Shown here: one piece after another, positions 11,014 to 18,068 of the stretch
How positions within the stretch are numbered: position 1 is the first letter of the stretch
How the letters are laid out: every line of letters begins with the position of its first letter
From: a virus
Virus record (IMG/VR): IMGVR_UViG_3300028581_001382
Coordinates: 62,001-126,000 of that record
Length of the DNA: 64,000 bases
Strand: one strand, 5' to 3'
The notes under the pieces: generated by a model
Seen by the model: only the letters and a program-made list of their open reading frames with translations
What the model was told of the DNA's origin: nothing
Databases searched by the model: none
Translations under genes and position numbers: made by a program

Positions 11014-11021
11014 TATTTAGC
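11014..11021 (-). promoter_or_regulatory. Late-promoter-like GCTAAATA five bases before sod start
   Basis: T4-type late promoters have TATAAATA about six bases before +1. Here that puts +1 at the A of the sod ATG, so the transcript would have no leader. The same spacing occurs at several other genes in the window. Confidence 0.55.
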
Positions 11022-11235
11022 GCCGACGGGTAATACGCCCTTTGGTGAGATCATACGGTGAAAATTCAATCAACACCCTATCACCCAGTAAGATCTTGAT
11101 ATCATGCTTGCGCATACGGCCTGAGATATAGCCGATAACTGGGTTTTTTACACCATCTAACTGTATACGGAACATGGTATTTGGTAGGACTTCTAGTACC
11201 TTGCCTTCTAATTCTATGTTTTCTTCTTTTGCCAT
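11017..11235 (-). CDS. infA: Translation initiation factor IF-1
   Basis: 72 aa, the exact usual length of IF-1, with the OB-fold signature: [39 protein letters not shown] and the tail [10 protein letters not shown]. Host IF-1 binds the 30S A site during initiation. A phage-borne copy could tune initiation towards phage mRNAs, for example those without a normal leader (inference). It precedes sod on the same strand with a 9-base gap and follows a small SH3-fold gene. Confidence 0.95.
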   Translation of the reverse strand: MAKEENIELEGKVLEVLPNTMFRIQLDGVKNPVIGYISGRMRKHDIKILLGDRVLIEFSPYDLTKGRITRRR

Positions 11236-11246
11236 TGACCTATTAC

Positions 11247-11648
11247 TTAGCTAAAGTTGATTTCTGCTGTGATCTTTTGCAGACGGTCAAAACGGAAACT
11301 ACGCCATTCATTTTTCTCCAGGTCAAATACTCGTAGACTGTGCGGATCTGGTTCTTTACGTGATTTCTTGCTTTTGACCAGCCCGTCCACATTTGCTGTG
11401 CTGGTGCTGAAAATTGCAGCATCAGGTTGTGCAGGCATCCGGCTGCTGTCTAGGGTACAAAGCATGTCACGTACAGAGCCATCGGCTTTGACAAAGGTCA
11501 CAGTGATTGGGTTCTTTTGTAACAGACTGCGCACCCAGTCTCGGATTACAGTTTTTTCTGTGTCTGTGGATTCTTGATATTGTGTGCCCGGTGCTTTTTT
11601 GAGCAGTCGAAACACTTCACTCTTTTCCCAATCCATTATTGTATCCAT
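11247..11648 (-). CDS. SH3-fold (WYL_2-like) phage protein
   Basis: 133 aa. Residues ~48-65 ([19 protein letters not shown]) and the end ([19 protein letters not shown]) match the small WYL_2/Sm-like SH3 beta-barrel family that recurs in T4-like phages. Ribosome site AAAGGAGATAGT precedes the ATG, giving MDTIMDWEK. Function unknown, possibly nucleic-acid binding. It follows the FxLRW gene array. Confidence 0.75.
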   Translation of the reverse strand: MDTIMDWEKSEVFRLLKKAPGTQYQESTDTEKTVIRDWVRSLLQKNPITVTFVKADGSVRDMLCTLDSSRMPAQPDAAIFSTSTANVDGLVKSKKSRKEPDPHSLRVFDLEKNEWRSFRFDRLQKITAEINFS

Positions 11649-11669
11649 ACTATCTCCTTTTAAAAATTT

Positions 11670-11906
11670 CTACGACCACTTCAACGCAAACCAAGTTGCC
11701 AACTTTGGATCCTTGACTGTGATAGTTGGTATGTATTCAACTGTGGCGTCGCCCAATGGTTGTGGATTTATTTCCTTTTCAACACGCTCATAGAACCAGT
11801 CATAATCAGTGCCGTCTTTGGGTTTGTTCAAATTGCCTCTGCCCACATTTTTCCACAACCATTCTGTACATCCTGATGGCACACCTTGCCGAAACTCTAA
11901 TGTCAT
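11670..11906 (-). CDS. Small FxLRW-family protein, array member 5
   Basis: 78 aa from the ATG at 11906, which overlaps the previous stop as ATGA. It ends KDPKLATWFALKWS. The last codons read TTGAAGTGGTCGTAG, so the AGGTGG ribosome site found in the other members is degraded to AAGTGG. The following gene has its own AAAGGAG. This last member keeps the protein motif while losing the translational signal. Function unknown. Confidence 0.7.
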   Translation of the reverse strand: MTLEFRQGVPSGCTEWLWKNVGRGNLNKPKDGTDYDWFYERVEKEINPQPLGDATVEYIPTITVKDPKLATWFALKWS

Positions 11907-12151
11907 GACCACCTCAACAAGAATAACGTAGCATCTTTACTTTCCTCAAAAGCAACCTCTCCGCCCCACCATAACTGGTATTCTCCGCAGTGTGTGTTTA
12001 TCCAGTTTATTACATCCTGGCTATCATGGTGCAAGAATAAATTTGGTACCTGGACAATGGTCCATCCCCGAGCTTTGCACAGCACTTGTGCATCAATAGT
12101 ATCAGACAAGTTTTTTGCAATTTTATCAATATATTCTTGTTGTAAATTCAT
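11903..12151 (-). CDS. Small FxLRW-family protein, array member 4
   Basis: 82 aa starting MNLQQEYIDKIAKNLSD and ending KDATLFLLRWS. Start chosen at the ATG that overlaps the upstream stop as TAATG, with AGGTGG just before it inside the previous gene. Its own end, TTGAGGTGGTCATGA, encodes LRWS-stop and at the same time supplies the ribosome site and start overlap of the next gene. Function unknown. Confidence 0.72.
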   Translation of the reverse strand: MNLQQEYIDKIAKNLSDTIDAQVLCKARGWTIVQVPNLFLHHDSQDVINWINTHCGEYQLWWGGEVAFEESKDATLFLLRWS

Positions 12152-12540
12152 TATGACCACCTTAATGCCGCCATTGTAGCATACTTGGCATATTTCTGTC
12201 TAATCTTTATTGATAGACGATTTGCAGCCACATCATTATTGGCCATACCCCAGTTCCAATCCCACCCTTGCCGACCAACATGCTGTTCCATCCAAGGACG
12301 ATAATGATCGTTTGGGTCAGCACTGTCAACATATTCAAAGCATTCGCCTATACCCGACCATCCATCTCTATGACTGGGTCCAACTTTTACCGGTCCCTTT
12401 GGCCACGCTACATTGACCACAACCCCGGGCATGAATCTCCACCAAAGTTTGTCATAAAAATTAAGACCGCAAGGCGTCCACCTGCTGAGTCCATTCAAGT
12501 TTTTCCAACAGAACAATCCTTTGATTTCACTCTTGCTCAT
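12151..12540 (-). CDS. FxLRW-family protein, array member 3
   Basis: 129 aa from the ATG at 12540 (MSKSEIKGLFCWKNLNG), overlapping the previous stop as ATGA. Tryptophan-rich, with VGRQGWDWNWGMANNDV near residue 90, and ending YATMAALRWS. The final codons carry AGGTGG before the next gene. The C-terminus is a divergent form of the family (MAALRWS in place of WFALRWS). Function unknown. Confidence 0.72.
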   Translation of the reverse strand: MSKSEIKGLFCWKNLNGLSRWTPCGLNFYDKLWWRFMPGVVVNVAWPKGPVKVGPSHRDGWSGIGECFEYVDSADPNDHYRPWMEQHVGRQGWDWNWGMANNDVAANRLSIKIRQKYAKYATMAALRWS

Positions 12541-12737
12541 GCCCACCTCAATGCAAACCACATGGCATCTTTACCCTCGCCAAAATAATACACGATACTA
12601 GAGTCATTTACCCAACCACCGGGCACCGACTTTAGTCTTGTAGTATTAACAGACTCATTGGTAATATAACTAGGACAATTTTCTTTAGCCCATGCTAATG
12701 CAGTCCAATCTGGATCGTAGGGTAGTGTAACTGTCAT
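12537..12737 (-). CDS. Small FxLRW-family protein, array member 2
   Basis: 66 aa from the ATG at 12737 (MTVTLPYDPDWTALAWAKE), ending FGEGKDAMWFALRWA. The start overlaps the upstream stop as ATGA. The end TTGAGGTGGGCATGA again encodes LRWA-stop and a GAGGTGG ribosome site. Function unknown. Confidence 0.72.
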   Translation of the reverse strand: MTVTLPYDPDWTALAWAKENCPSYITNESVNTTRLKSVPGGWVNDSSIVYYFGEGKDAMWFALRWA

Positions 12738-12964
12738 GACCACCTCAGTATAAACCAAGTACGATCTGCTTCTTCACGGAACCAATACTTTTGATTACTG
12801 CCCACCCAACGAGCATTTTCTGTAAACCAATTATTTTGACCCATTATATCCAGCAGCCATTTATTCATATCATACCACTCTTGTTCATTATAGTTGTATG
12901 GTCGAATCCAATAGGGCCATTTGGGTTGATTGTCAGCATAACCAGTTTCAAGGCGTTTTGTCAT
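12734..12964 (-). CDS. Small FxLRW-family protein, array member 1
   Basis: 76 aa from the ATG at 12964 (MTKRLETGYADNQPKWPYW), overlapping the previous stop as ATGA; a longer in-frame extension exists but lies inside the upstream gene. It ends FREEADRTWFILRWS, encoded by CTGAGGTGGTCATGA, which is also the next gene's start signal. Rich in Trp and Tyr. Function unknown. Confidence 0.72.
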   Translation of the reverse strand: MTKRLETGYADNQPKWPYWIRPYNYNEQEWYDMNKWLLDIMGQNNWFTENARWVGSNQKYWFREEADRTWFILRWS

Positions 12965-13350
12965 CGACGCATATGTGCAGAATCTTCTGCTGCCTGCCGA
13001 TTGAACACTGGCTGCAAACAACTCTTGTGCATCACAGCAATGCCAATGATCTCAGTACCTGTATACACTTTGACGTTGGAACTAGTATCATGCCCTTGGG
13101 TCACGCGGCTAGGAATATGATGTGTGTTAGTACGACCCACTGGCGTGTTTAGTTTATACACCAGTGGGTCTGCTGCCATTGCCCGTTTACGCTTGCGTTC
13201 TTCAGCTTCCACACCCTGGCGTTTCAACAGTTCTTTCCAGCTTGAATCTAGCTCACGGGCACGAGCAGCTTCGGCAGCATTGCGAAACTTGACCTTGCCC
13301 CGCTTTTTGCCACTCATACTGAGACTGGGGTGTGCTAAATGCATTGTCAT
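12961..13350 (-). CDS. Conserved phage protein, basic, GKKRGK motif
   Basis: 129 aa from the ATG at 13350, chosen because GGAGATACAT lies directly before it. Residues ~12-25 (SGKKRGKVKFRNAAEAARA) and the end (CLQPVFNRQAAEDSAHMRR) match a small protein family I recall from many T4-like marine phages. Very basic middle (EERKRKRAMA). First gene of the array driven by the promoter at 13374-13402. Function unknown. Confidence 0.75.
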   Translation of the reverse strand: MTMHLAHPSLSMSGKKRGKVKFRNAAEAARARELDSSWKELLKRQGVEAEERKRKRAMAADPLVYKLNTPVGRTNTHHIPSRVTQGHDTSSNVKVYTGTEIIGIAVMHKSCLQPVFNRQAAEDSAHMRR

Positions 13351-13373
13351 ATGTATCTCCAAGTAATGCTGTT

Positions 13374-13402
13374 ATTATAGCATATACAGGATTATTGGTC
13401 AA
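13374..13402 (-). promoter_or_regulatory. Early-type sigma70-like promoter
   Basis: Minus-strand TTGACC, 17-base spacer, TATAAT. It lies ~24 bases upstream of the gene starting at 13350 and should drive the FxLRW array. Confidence 0.75.
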
Positions 13403-13416
13403 GTAGTACTAGAGTA

Positions 13417-13725
13417 TTACCTGAACAGCAGCAGGGCCATGAGCACAGCTTGCACAATAAAGCCCAGGCCAATTGTGATGATGTTGAGCATGTCTTTGAG
13501 CACCACAGCACGTAGGAACATCAGTACCAGGCCTGCCCACATAAACAATACCATATCCAGCTGTGGGGCACGGTCGCTGAGTCCAGACATTAGAGCCAAC
13601 AAGGTGGGAATGGTAGCAGCGTGAATCACAATCACTGAAAGCCAACCCAGGGTCTCTGCTGAGATTTTTCCAAAGTGTTCAACAAAGAAGTTTCGAACTG
13701 CGGGCACAATGTTGTTGATGTTCAT
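13417..13725 (-). CDS. Small membrane protein, holin candidate
   Basis: 102 aa with three or four hydrophobic segments (LSVIVIHAATIPTLLALM, MVLFMWAGLVLMFLRAVV, IITIGLGFIVQAVLMALLLF). It starts MNINNIVPAVRNFFVEH and overlaps the lysin gene by ATGA, so the two are co-translated. Position next to a lysin and size suggest a holin or lysis regulator; this is inference from context only. Confidence 0.6.
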   Translation of the reverse strand: MNINNIVPAVRNFFVEHFGKISAETLGWLSVIVIHAATIPTLLALMSGLSDRAPQLDMVLFMWAGLVLMFLRAVVLKDMLNIITIGLGFIVQAVLMALLLFR

Positions 13726-14300
13726 GAGCGGTCTCCGTAAAAAATATGACGTCCAATTTTTTCAATCCGGGGCAGTTTCCACCCCGGGCTAACATAGTCA
13801 GCATGATAGTAAAGTGCATCTTCTAGACCAGGCAATCTAAATCCTTCCAGCAACACTTTTTTGGCCACAATCTCTGATTCATTCCACAAGGGTTTGTTAA
13901 TTGCACGAGTGGTATGGTTGCCTTCGCAGTACCAGCTAAACTGACAAACTACTTTTTCGTAGAATACATTTTTCTGATACACTACCCCGCAAACAGAATC
14001 GGGAAATTTTCCAGACTCCATTCGATTCAGGGTAACCTGCGCCACACCAACTTTGCCTTCAAACGGCTCACTGGCCGCCTCCCAGTAAATGTTGCGTGTC
14101 AAACATTCTAGCTCTTTGGTTCTTTGAGCTGCTGACACATAATTGTCAGACATGTTGTTGTTTGCTTGTCGTAGGTAATCGAGTTTTGTAGTGCTAGTCA
14201 CAAACACAGCAGCCAACACCACCCATAGTCCAAAGACTTTTAGTAGGCGTGAGCTCCAGGTTGCAACTTGCAAAGTGGTTGAGGTTACATTTGCGTTCAT
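13722..14300 (-). CDS. SleB-type cell-wall hydrolase (lysin) with N-terminal membrane anchor
   Basis: 192 aa. Residues ~72-190 are a Hydrolase_2/SleB domain: LTRNIYWEAASEPFEGKVGV with the conserved glutamate in YWEA, VTLNRMESGKFPDSVCGVV, FSWYCEGNH, and the YYHADYVSPGWK end. Residues ~20-37 (LKVFGLWVVLAAVFVTST) form one hydrophobic segment, as in signal-anchor lysins. The enzyme cleaves peptidoglycan in the periplasm. It overlaps a membrane protein gene downstream and is driven by the promoter at 14395-14423. Confidence 0.9.
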   Translation of the reverse strand: MNANVTSTTLQVATWSSRLLKVFGLWVVLAAVFVTSTTKLDYLRQANNNMSDNYVSAAQRTKELECLTRNIYWEAASEPFEGKVGVAQVTLNRMESGKFPDSVCGVVYQKNVFYEKVVCQFSWYCEGNHTTRAINKPLWNESEIVAKKVLLEGFRLPGLEDALYYHADYVSPGWKLPRIEKIGRHIFYGDRS

Positions 14301-14394
14301 AGGCTGTTACTTAGTAGGTAGTACCACATTGTGAAGCATAGCCCCACAAAATGGTACGTTTTGGCCAATAAGTGGGTAGTTATCCCACAATAGT

Positions 14395-14423
14395 ATTATA
14401 GCACAGTTTGACTTATTGGTCAA
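14395..14423 (-). promoter_or_regulatory. Early-type sigma70-like promoter before lysin
   Basis: Minus-strand TTGACC, 17-base spacer, TATAAT, overlapping the 3' end of nadE. It probably transcribes the lysin and membrane protein pair. Confidence 0.7.
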
Positions 14424-15213
14424 ACTTGCAAACCGGGATTGGTTGCATTTTGTGCATGTTTTTAGCACGAAGCTCTTGATAACGTTTTAGCTTTTTGCGA
14501 TCGTCTGCTGACAGCTTGGTACTGCCGGGCATGTCCGAGTCCACCGCCTTGACAAGTTTTAAGAAGTCCAAGGCCATCATGCGTTCTAGATCAGGGTAAG
14601 TCATGCCAATCTGATCTTCATCTGTACGACCATCTGCCCAAAGTCCATCAGTAGGAGCAGCATCGATGATCTCCGGTGCTACGCCAAGTTCGCGACCCAT
14701 GTCCCATACATGTGTTTTGAGACAGTCGCCAATGGGACTGAGGTCTACTCCACCGTCACCATATTTAGTAAAGAATCCCACTCCAAAATCCTCTACACGG
14801 TTACCTGTACCTACCACAATACCCTTCATGCTTTGTGCAATCTGATACAAAGTCATCATGCGCAATCTGGCTCTACTGTTGGCATACGCCAGTTCATTGT
14901 ATACACCATCTGCTGTGGCTTTTTCAAACTGTTTAAATGCAGCAGTAAGATCAATATTTTTGTGCAGCACAGTGTTGGGGAATTTCTCTAACAGCCAGGC
15001 TCCATGTGCCATGCTTAGACTGTGAGTGGCCTTGCTTTGACAAATGGGCATGCTCACCGCATGTACATTTAGTCCGGTCATAGCACACAAGGTACTGACC
15101 ACAGCAGAATCAATTCCGCCAGAGATTCCTATCACTAATGTGTCAATTTTGGCACTTCGGGCATATGCACGAATCCACTTGACAATTGTGTTGATACGTT
15201 GTTTTGGGGTCAT
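14413..15213 (-). CDS. nadE: NAD+ synthetase (ammonia-dependent type)
   Basis: 266 aa from the ATG at 15213, which overlaps the upstream stop as ATGA. The PP-loop SGGIDSA is at 31-37. Also visible are VVGTGNRVEDFGVGFFTKYG (NaAD/ATP site) and ADGRTDEDQIGMTY. NadE amidates nicotinic acid adenine dinucleotide to NAD+. The length is that of the synthetase domain alone, without a glutaminase domain. Phage NAD synthesis genes may refill NAD for replication or counter NAD-depleting defences (inference). Confidence 0.94.
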   Translation of the reverse strand: MTPKQRINTIVKWIRAYARSAKIDTLVIGISGGIDSAVVSTLCAMTGLNVHAVSMPICQSKATHSLSMAHGAWLLEKFPNTVLHKNIDLTAAFKQFEKATADGVYNELAYANSRARLRMMTLYQIAQSMKGIVVGTGNRVEDFGVGFFTKYGDGGVDLSPIGDCLKTHVWDMGRELGVAPEIIDAAPTDGLWADGRTDEDQIGMTYPDLERMMALDFLKLVKAVDSDMPGSTKLSADDRKKLKRYQELRAKNMHKMQPIPVCKFDQ

Positions 15214-15797
15214 AGTGTTGGCGGTTGCATTTTCTTGAGTGCTTCCCACATCTGACTTTTCTCTTGGCATTTCTTTTCCAGTTTTCTATATCGTTCGCCA
15301 AGTCGGCGTAGATCATCCCATTCTTTTTCCATGTCAGGATTAGGTGTGAGAATGTTGAGTCTTTGTTCTATCTTGTCCATCCAGGCACTCATGCTTTTGC
15401 CATTGATCTCAATGTCGGCGGTTTGGCCCTTTAGACTCATTTTGCCGCTTTGATCAATGTTTGCTAAAGAAATATTACCCGGACTCCATGAGGTTGCCCC
15501 AGTGGCATTGGTGGTATAGATGTACGGTCCTACAGTACCAGAGGAGAGTCCTACAGTACCAGAGGAGAGTCCTACAGTACCAGAGGAGAGTGATCCTGTA
15601 GCACCAGTAACTTGCATATCACTAGCACTATACCCTACATCCATTGATCCAGTGACTTTACTAGTAGTCCATGGATATGCATTGGCATTTTGAATTGTTT
15701 GATCGACTTGGTCTTGTGTTAGGATGTCAACAGAGTTCCAGATCTCGCGAATGTCGCGGAGGTTTTCAAGATCCAATGATGATAACTTGTGACTCAT
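15210..15797 (-). CDS. Conserved phage protein with internal 7-residue repeats
   Basis: 195 aa. The middle has three exact copies of LSSGTVG encoded by a 21-base tandem repeat. The C-terminal part (MEKEWDDLRRLGERYRKLE to MWEALKKM) is a coiled-coil motif I recall in T4-like phage proteins, some linked to virion assembly. It overlaps nadE by ATGA. Function unknown. Confidence 0.7.
   Translation of the reverse strand: MSHKLSSLDLENLRDIREIWNSVDILTQDQVDQTIQNANAYPWTTSKVTGSMDVGYSASDMQVTGATGSLSSGTVGLSSGTVGLSSGTVGPYIYTTNATGATSWSPGNISLANIDQSGKMSLKGQTADIEINGKSMSAWMDKIEQRLNILTPNPDMEKEWDDLRRLGERYRKLEKKCQEKSQMWEALKKMQPPTL
15529..15591. repeat. Three tandem copies of a 21-bp unit
   Basis: Three identical in-frame copies (unit CCTACAGTACCAGAGGAGAG plus T on the plus strand) inside the gene at 15210-15797, adding LSSGTVG each time. 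Copy number could vary by slippage. Confidence 0.9.
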
Positions 15798-15799
15798 GA

Positions 15800-15988
15800 T
15801 TATGCCTTGGCAGACAATGCTTCTTTTTCGGCAGTGATTTCTTTACGGCGTTCTTTGATGCCCTTGCTCATTTCCTGCAAGGCCTTGCGAGCGCGAGCTG
15901 CTGCGGCTTTTACACCTTTGGCTGTGAATTTTTCATTCTCTGCAATATAAGTTTGGTACGCGGCGACGATTTGGTCGTGATTGGTCAT
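15800..15988 (-). CDS. Small basic histone-H1-like phage protein
   Basis: 62 aa from the ATG at 15988 (AAAGGAACAAATATC precedes it). MTNHDQIVAAYQTYIAENEK, then the Ala/Arg/Lys-rich KAAAARARKALQEMSKGIKE, resembles the Hc1/H1-like small proteins found in many phages. A helical, DNA-binding role is plausible but unproven. Confidence 0.7.
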   Translation of the reverse strand: MTNHDQIVAAYQTYIAENEKFTAKGVKAAAARARKALQEMSKGIKERRKEITAEKEALSAKA

Positions 15989-16034
15989 GATATTTGTTCC
16001 TTTGTTAATGACTGGATGTTGTGTCCATGTCAAT

Positions 16035-16063
16035 AGTATATACTCTTGTTGACCGGAAGTCAA
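16035..16063 (-). promoter_or_regulatory. Early-type sigma70-like promoter
   Basis: Minus-strand TTGACT, 17-base spacer, TATACT, ~45 bases upstream of the H1-like gene. Confidence 0.6.
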
Positions 16064-16065
16064 TA

Positions 16066-16281
16066 TTATTCTATTATAATATGGCGACGTTCCCATGAAT
16101 CCCATATCACCGTGAGCTTCCAATCACCAGACCAACTTAATTGGAATAGTTCCAACGCCCTATAGTCAGGCAAGTGCAAGCGATTGTCTTGTATGCGAGC
16201 ACGACCTCTAGGATTGTTTTTGATCCAGGACTTGAATTTAGCATCCGGCTCCTGGCCGCGATATAGTATTATGTATTGCAC
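16066..16281 (-). CDS. Hypothetical small protein
   Basis: 71 aa, from a GTG at 16281 (MQYIILYRGQEPDAKFKSW), rich in Trp, Arg and Ile, ending SWERRHIIIE. No ribosome site is evident. A late-promoter-like GATAAATA and a short 5' hairpin lie upstream at 16289-16318. No family recognised; it could start elsewhere. Confidence 0.5.
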   Translation of the reverse strand: MQYIILYRGQEPDAKFKSWIKNNPRGRARIQDNRLHLPDYRALELFQLSWSGDWKLTVIWDSWERRHIIIE

Positions 16282-16288
16282 AGAATTA

Positions 16289-16318
16289 GCATGAACTTGT
16301 GTTCATGAAATATTTATC
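16289..16318 (-). promoter_or_regulatory. Late-promoter-like element followed by a 5' stem-loop
   Basis: GATAAATA at 16311-16318 is followed after four bases by CATGAAC-ACAA-GTTCATG, a perfect 7-bp stem. The predicted transcript would begin at or inside this hairpin, a position known to protect mRNA 5' ends. A 6-codon frame, MNTSSC-stop, begins there. Confidence 0.4.
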
Positions 16319-16325
16319 CAAAAGG

Positions 16326-16346
16326 AAAGGCCCTGTACGGGCCTTT
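16326..16346 (-). terminator. Rho-independent terminator
   Basis: Minus-strand stem AAAGGCCC / GGGCCTTT with a 5-base loop, followed by CCTTTT. It lies just downstream of the gene at 16369-16716. Confidence 0.7.
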
Positions 16347-16368
16347 GGCGTGCGGAAGTTGCAGTTGA

Positions 16369-16716
16369 TTATACCGCTACCTTGTCACCATTGAGAGTGG
16401 TTTCAGTAGAAGTTGGCACTGCCACGGTCTTCACAGCCTTGACTTTGATTTCGCCCTTCTTGGCGATTTTGCTCTTTTCAGAGATCTTATTAGCCACAGC
16501 AAAGCCAGCGTCGCCTGCTGTGATACCCAGACTCTGCAAGTGTTGCAGAGCTTCCAGCTTGGTCATTGCCCTGGGCAGTTCAACCAAGTTGATATCGGTG
16601 CAGTTGTTTTTGTTGAGAATCTTGATACGTGCTACCAAGTCGTTTGCAAAGCGGACCTTAACAGTGCCATCGGCATTGGTTGCAGTTCCTGCTACGGTAA
16701 AAGTTTTTTCAGTCAT
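16369..16716 (-). CDS. Conserved phage hypothetical protein
   Basis: 115 aa: MTEKTFTVAGTATNADGTVK, then LVELPRAMTKLEALQHLQ, then a Lys-rich tail. I recall similar small proteins from several aquatic T4-like phages. Single gene unit with its own promoter (16770-16798) and terminator (16326-16346), so probably well expressed. Function unknown. Confidence 0.7.
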   Translation of the reverse strand: MTEKTFTVAGTATNADGTVKVRFANDLVARIKILNKNNCTDINLVELPRAMTKLEALQHLQSLGITAGDAGFAVANKISEKSKIAKKGEIKVKAVKTVAVPTSTETTLNGDKVAV

Positions 16717-16769
16717 GATTTAAGTTGCCTTTTGAGTTGATTTAAATGCTGTTCCGCACAGCTGACCTA

Positions 16770-16798
16770 AGTATAACACAGAGATTGGTCAATGTCAA
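16770..16798 (-). promoter_or_regulatory. Early-type sigma70-like promoter
   Basis: Minus-strand TTGACA, 17-base spacer, TATACT, ~55 bases before the gene starting at 16716. Confidence 0.65.
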
Positions 16799-16827
16799 TC
16801 TTTTTGTTACATTAGATTGGGGATGAT

Positions 16828-17085
16828 TCACTTGGAACCAGTATTGGTGATTTGGCCTGTTTGCAGCATGCTTTCGAATGTGTCAAACAGTGTTTCAAAT
16901 TTGCGATGATACACCGTGGCCAGAGCAGTAAACTCATTGCCCAGTGCTCCTTGATCAGCAAACAGCTTGACATCATCTACCATGCTCCAACATTGCAGGA
17001 TTTGCTGTTCCAGATCAAAACGATCTACTTGAGTTGTTGGAACTATAGTCACGGATTCCGTGGATTTGTTTTTGCCTTTTTTCAT
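16828..17085 (-). CDS. Conserved small phage protein
   Basis: 85 aa. MKKGKNKSTESVTIVPTTQV, then RFDLEQQILQCWSMVDDVKL, a pattern I recall in T4-like phage proteins of this size. The start overlaps the end of the upstream gene, whose final GVEE codons contain GGAGTTGA as the ribosome site. Function unknown. Confidence 0.7.
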   Translation of the reverse strand: MKKGKNKSTESVTIVPTTQVDRFDLEQQILQCWSMVDDVKLFADQGALGNEFTALATVYHRKFETLFDTFESMLQTGQITNTGSK

Positions 17086-17369
17086 TCTTCAACTCCAGAT
17101 TTCTTTTTTGCTAATTCTTGTTCGCATTGAGTAATTGCGGCGTCAAGCATAGCAGTTGTAATTTCTTTGGGATTCATTCCAAAATGCAGTTTAATTAACT
17201 CTACACCCTGCCCGCGACTAATCATGTCACGCAACATGGGATTCAATGCTATGCAACATTCCCGCACAATCAACTCGGCAAATTTTTCAGCGTGATCAAC
17301 ACCCATCCATTTACCGCTGGTATCTGTTCCGGCCTGCTGCATCAGTTCTCGAATTCGTTCGTTCATCAT
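17082..17369 (-). CDS. MNERI/FAELIVREC-family small protein
   Basis: 95 aa: MMNERIRELMQQAGTDTSGK, then EKFAELIVRECCIAL, ending KKSGVEE. One of five copies in the window. The start overlaps the upstream stop, and its own last codons (TCTGGAGTTGAAGAATGA) contain the next gene's ribosome site. The family is common in aquatic phage contigs (recollection). Function unknown. Confidence 0.75.
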   Translation of the reverse strand: MMNERIRELMQQAGTDTSGKWMGVDHAEKFAELIVRECCIALNPMLRDMISRGQGVELIKLHFGMNPKEITTAMLDAAITQCEQELAKKKSGVEE

Positions 17370-17605
17370 TCAACTCCGAAATGTTCTTTAATCTCGTCCC
17401 TAATCTCTTTCAACGCATCATAAGTCCATTCGCAGGCCATTTCACCTGCGGCACTATTGCCAACTGGAATACGATATGTTTCAATCTTGTCAATACATTC
17501 CCGCACAATCAACTCGGCGAACTTTTCCTTACTGAAGACGAGTTCTCCATCGTATTCCACAAGACTTTGTGCGGCAAACCGTTCTAACATAGGTATTTTA
17601 TTCAT
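17366..17605 (-). CDS. FAELIVREC-family small protein
   Basis: 79 aa from the ATG at 17605 (MNKIPMLERFAAQSLVEYD), chosen because TAGGACT lies before it and it overlaps the previous stop. It contains KEKFAELIVRECIDKIETY and ends IKEHFGVE, whose codons hold GGAGTTGA for the next start. The N-terminus differs from the MNERI members. Function unknown. Confidence 0.72.
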   Translation of the reverse strand: MNKIPMLERFAAQSLVEYDGELVFSKEKFAELIVRECIDKIETYRIPVGNSAAGEMACEWTYDALKEIRDEIKEHFGVE

Positions 17606-17760
17606 AGTCCTACTTGCTTTCCAAATAAACAATAAACTTCGAACCACTTGGTAGGAGGATTCTCAATGAAATATGGATTCACACGGAATGTGATTTCCCA
17701 GTCTCTTGACCACTGAAAGTGTCGTGTTCCAAATCTAATATTAAACCAAAGATTGCTCAT
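17602..17760 (-). CDS. Very small aromatic-rich protein (52 aa)
   Basis: MSNLWFNIRFGTRHFQWSRD, then NPPTKWFEVYCLFGKQVGL. The start overlaps the upstream stop and its stop overlaps the downstream start (both ATGA), so it is locked into the chain of co-translated genes. No family is certain. Confidence 0.6.
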   Translation of the reverse strand: MSNLWFNIRFGTRHFQWSRDWEITFRVNPYFIENPPTKWFEVYCLFGKQVGL

Positions 17761-18068
17761 ACATTCCCCAATCCTATTCTACTATAACCCAACCGGCTCT
17801 TGATATCTTTACGGTCTTTGTTCTTCTCTGGTTTCCACGCTCTGGGATCAACTGTAGCACCTGTGAGTTCATATCTAAAATCTGGGTCATAAACCATATA
17901 GCCCAGTTTGTTCCATTTGATTGCTCCATCGTCAAACAAAAAGATACAACCACGACACATACAGAAACTGGCACCACGATCACTCATGACATTGCCATTG
18001 ACGGTGCCCACATACTTGACAACATTACCCTTGTGCATTTCTCTCAGGGCTTCCGAATAATCAATCAT
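17757..18068 (-). CDS. Hypothetical protein, possibly DUF2829/Tad2-like
   Basis: 103 aa: MIDYSEALREMHKGNVVKYV, a Cys-rich CMCRGCIFLF stretch, FDDGAIKWNKLGYMVYDPDF, and a basic tail. The opening (YSEAL, small hydrophobic helix, KGN) and overall layout faintly resemble DUF2829, the fold of the Thoeris inhibitor Tad2, but key residues are not clear. The start overlaps the previous stop, with GGAGTTGAAGA inside the upstream gene. Confidence 0.6.
   Translation of the reverse strand: MIDYSEALREMHKGNVVKYVGTVNGNVMSDRGASFCMCRGCIFLFDDGAIKWNKLGYMVYDPDFRYELTGATVDPRAWKPEKNKDRKDIKSRLGYSRIGLGNV

Noticed and set aside
17757-18068. Firm call as Thoeris inhibitor Tad2
   Set aside because: Only the opening helix resembles DUF2829; pocket residues cannot be placed.
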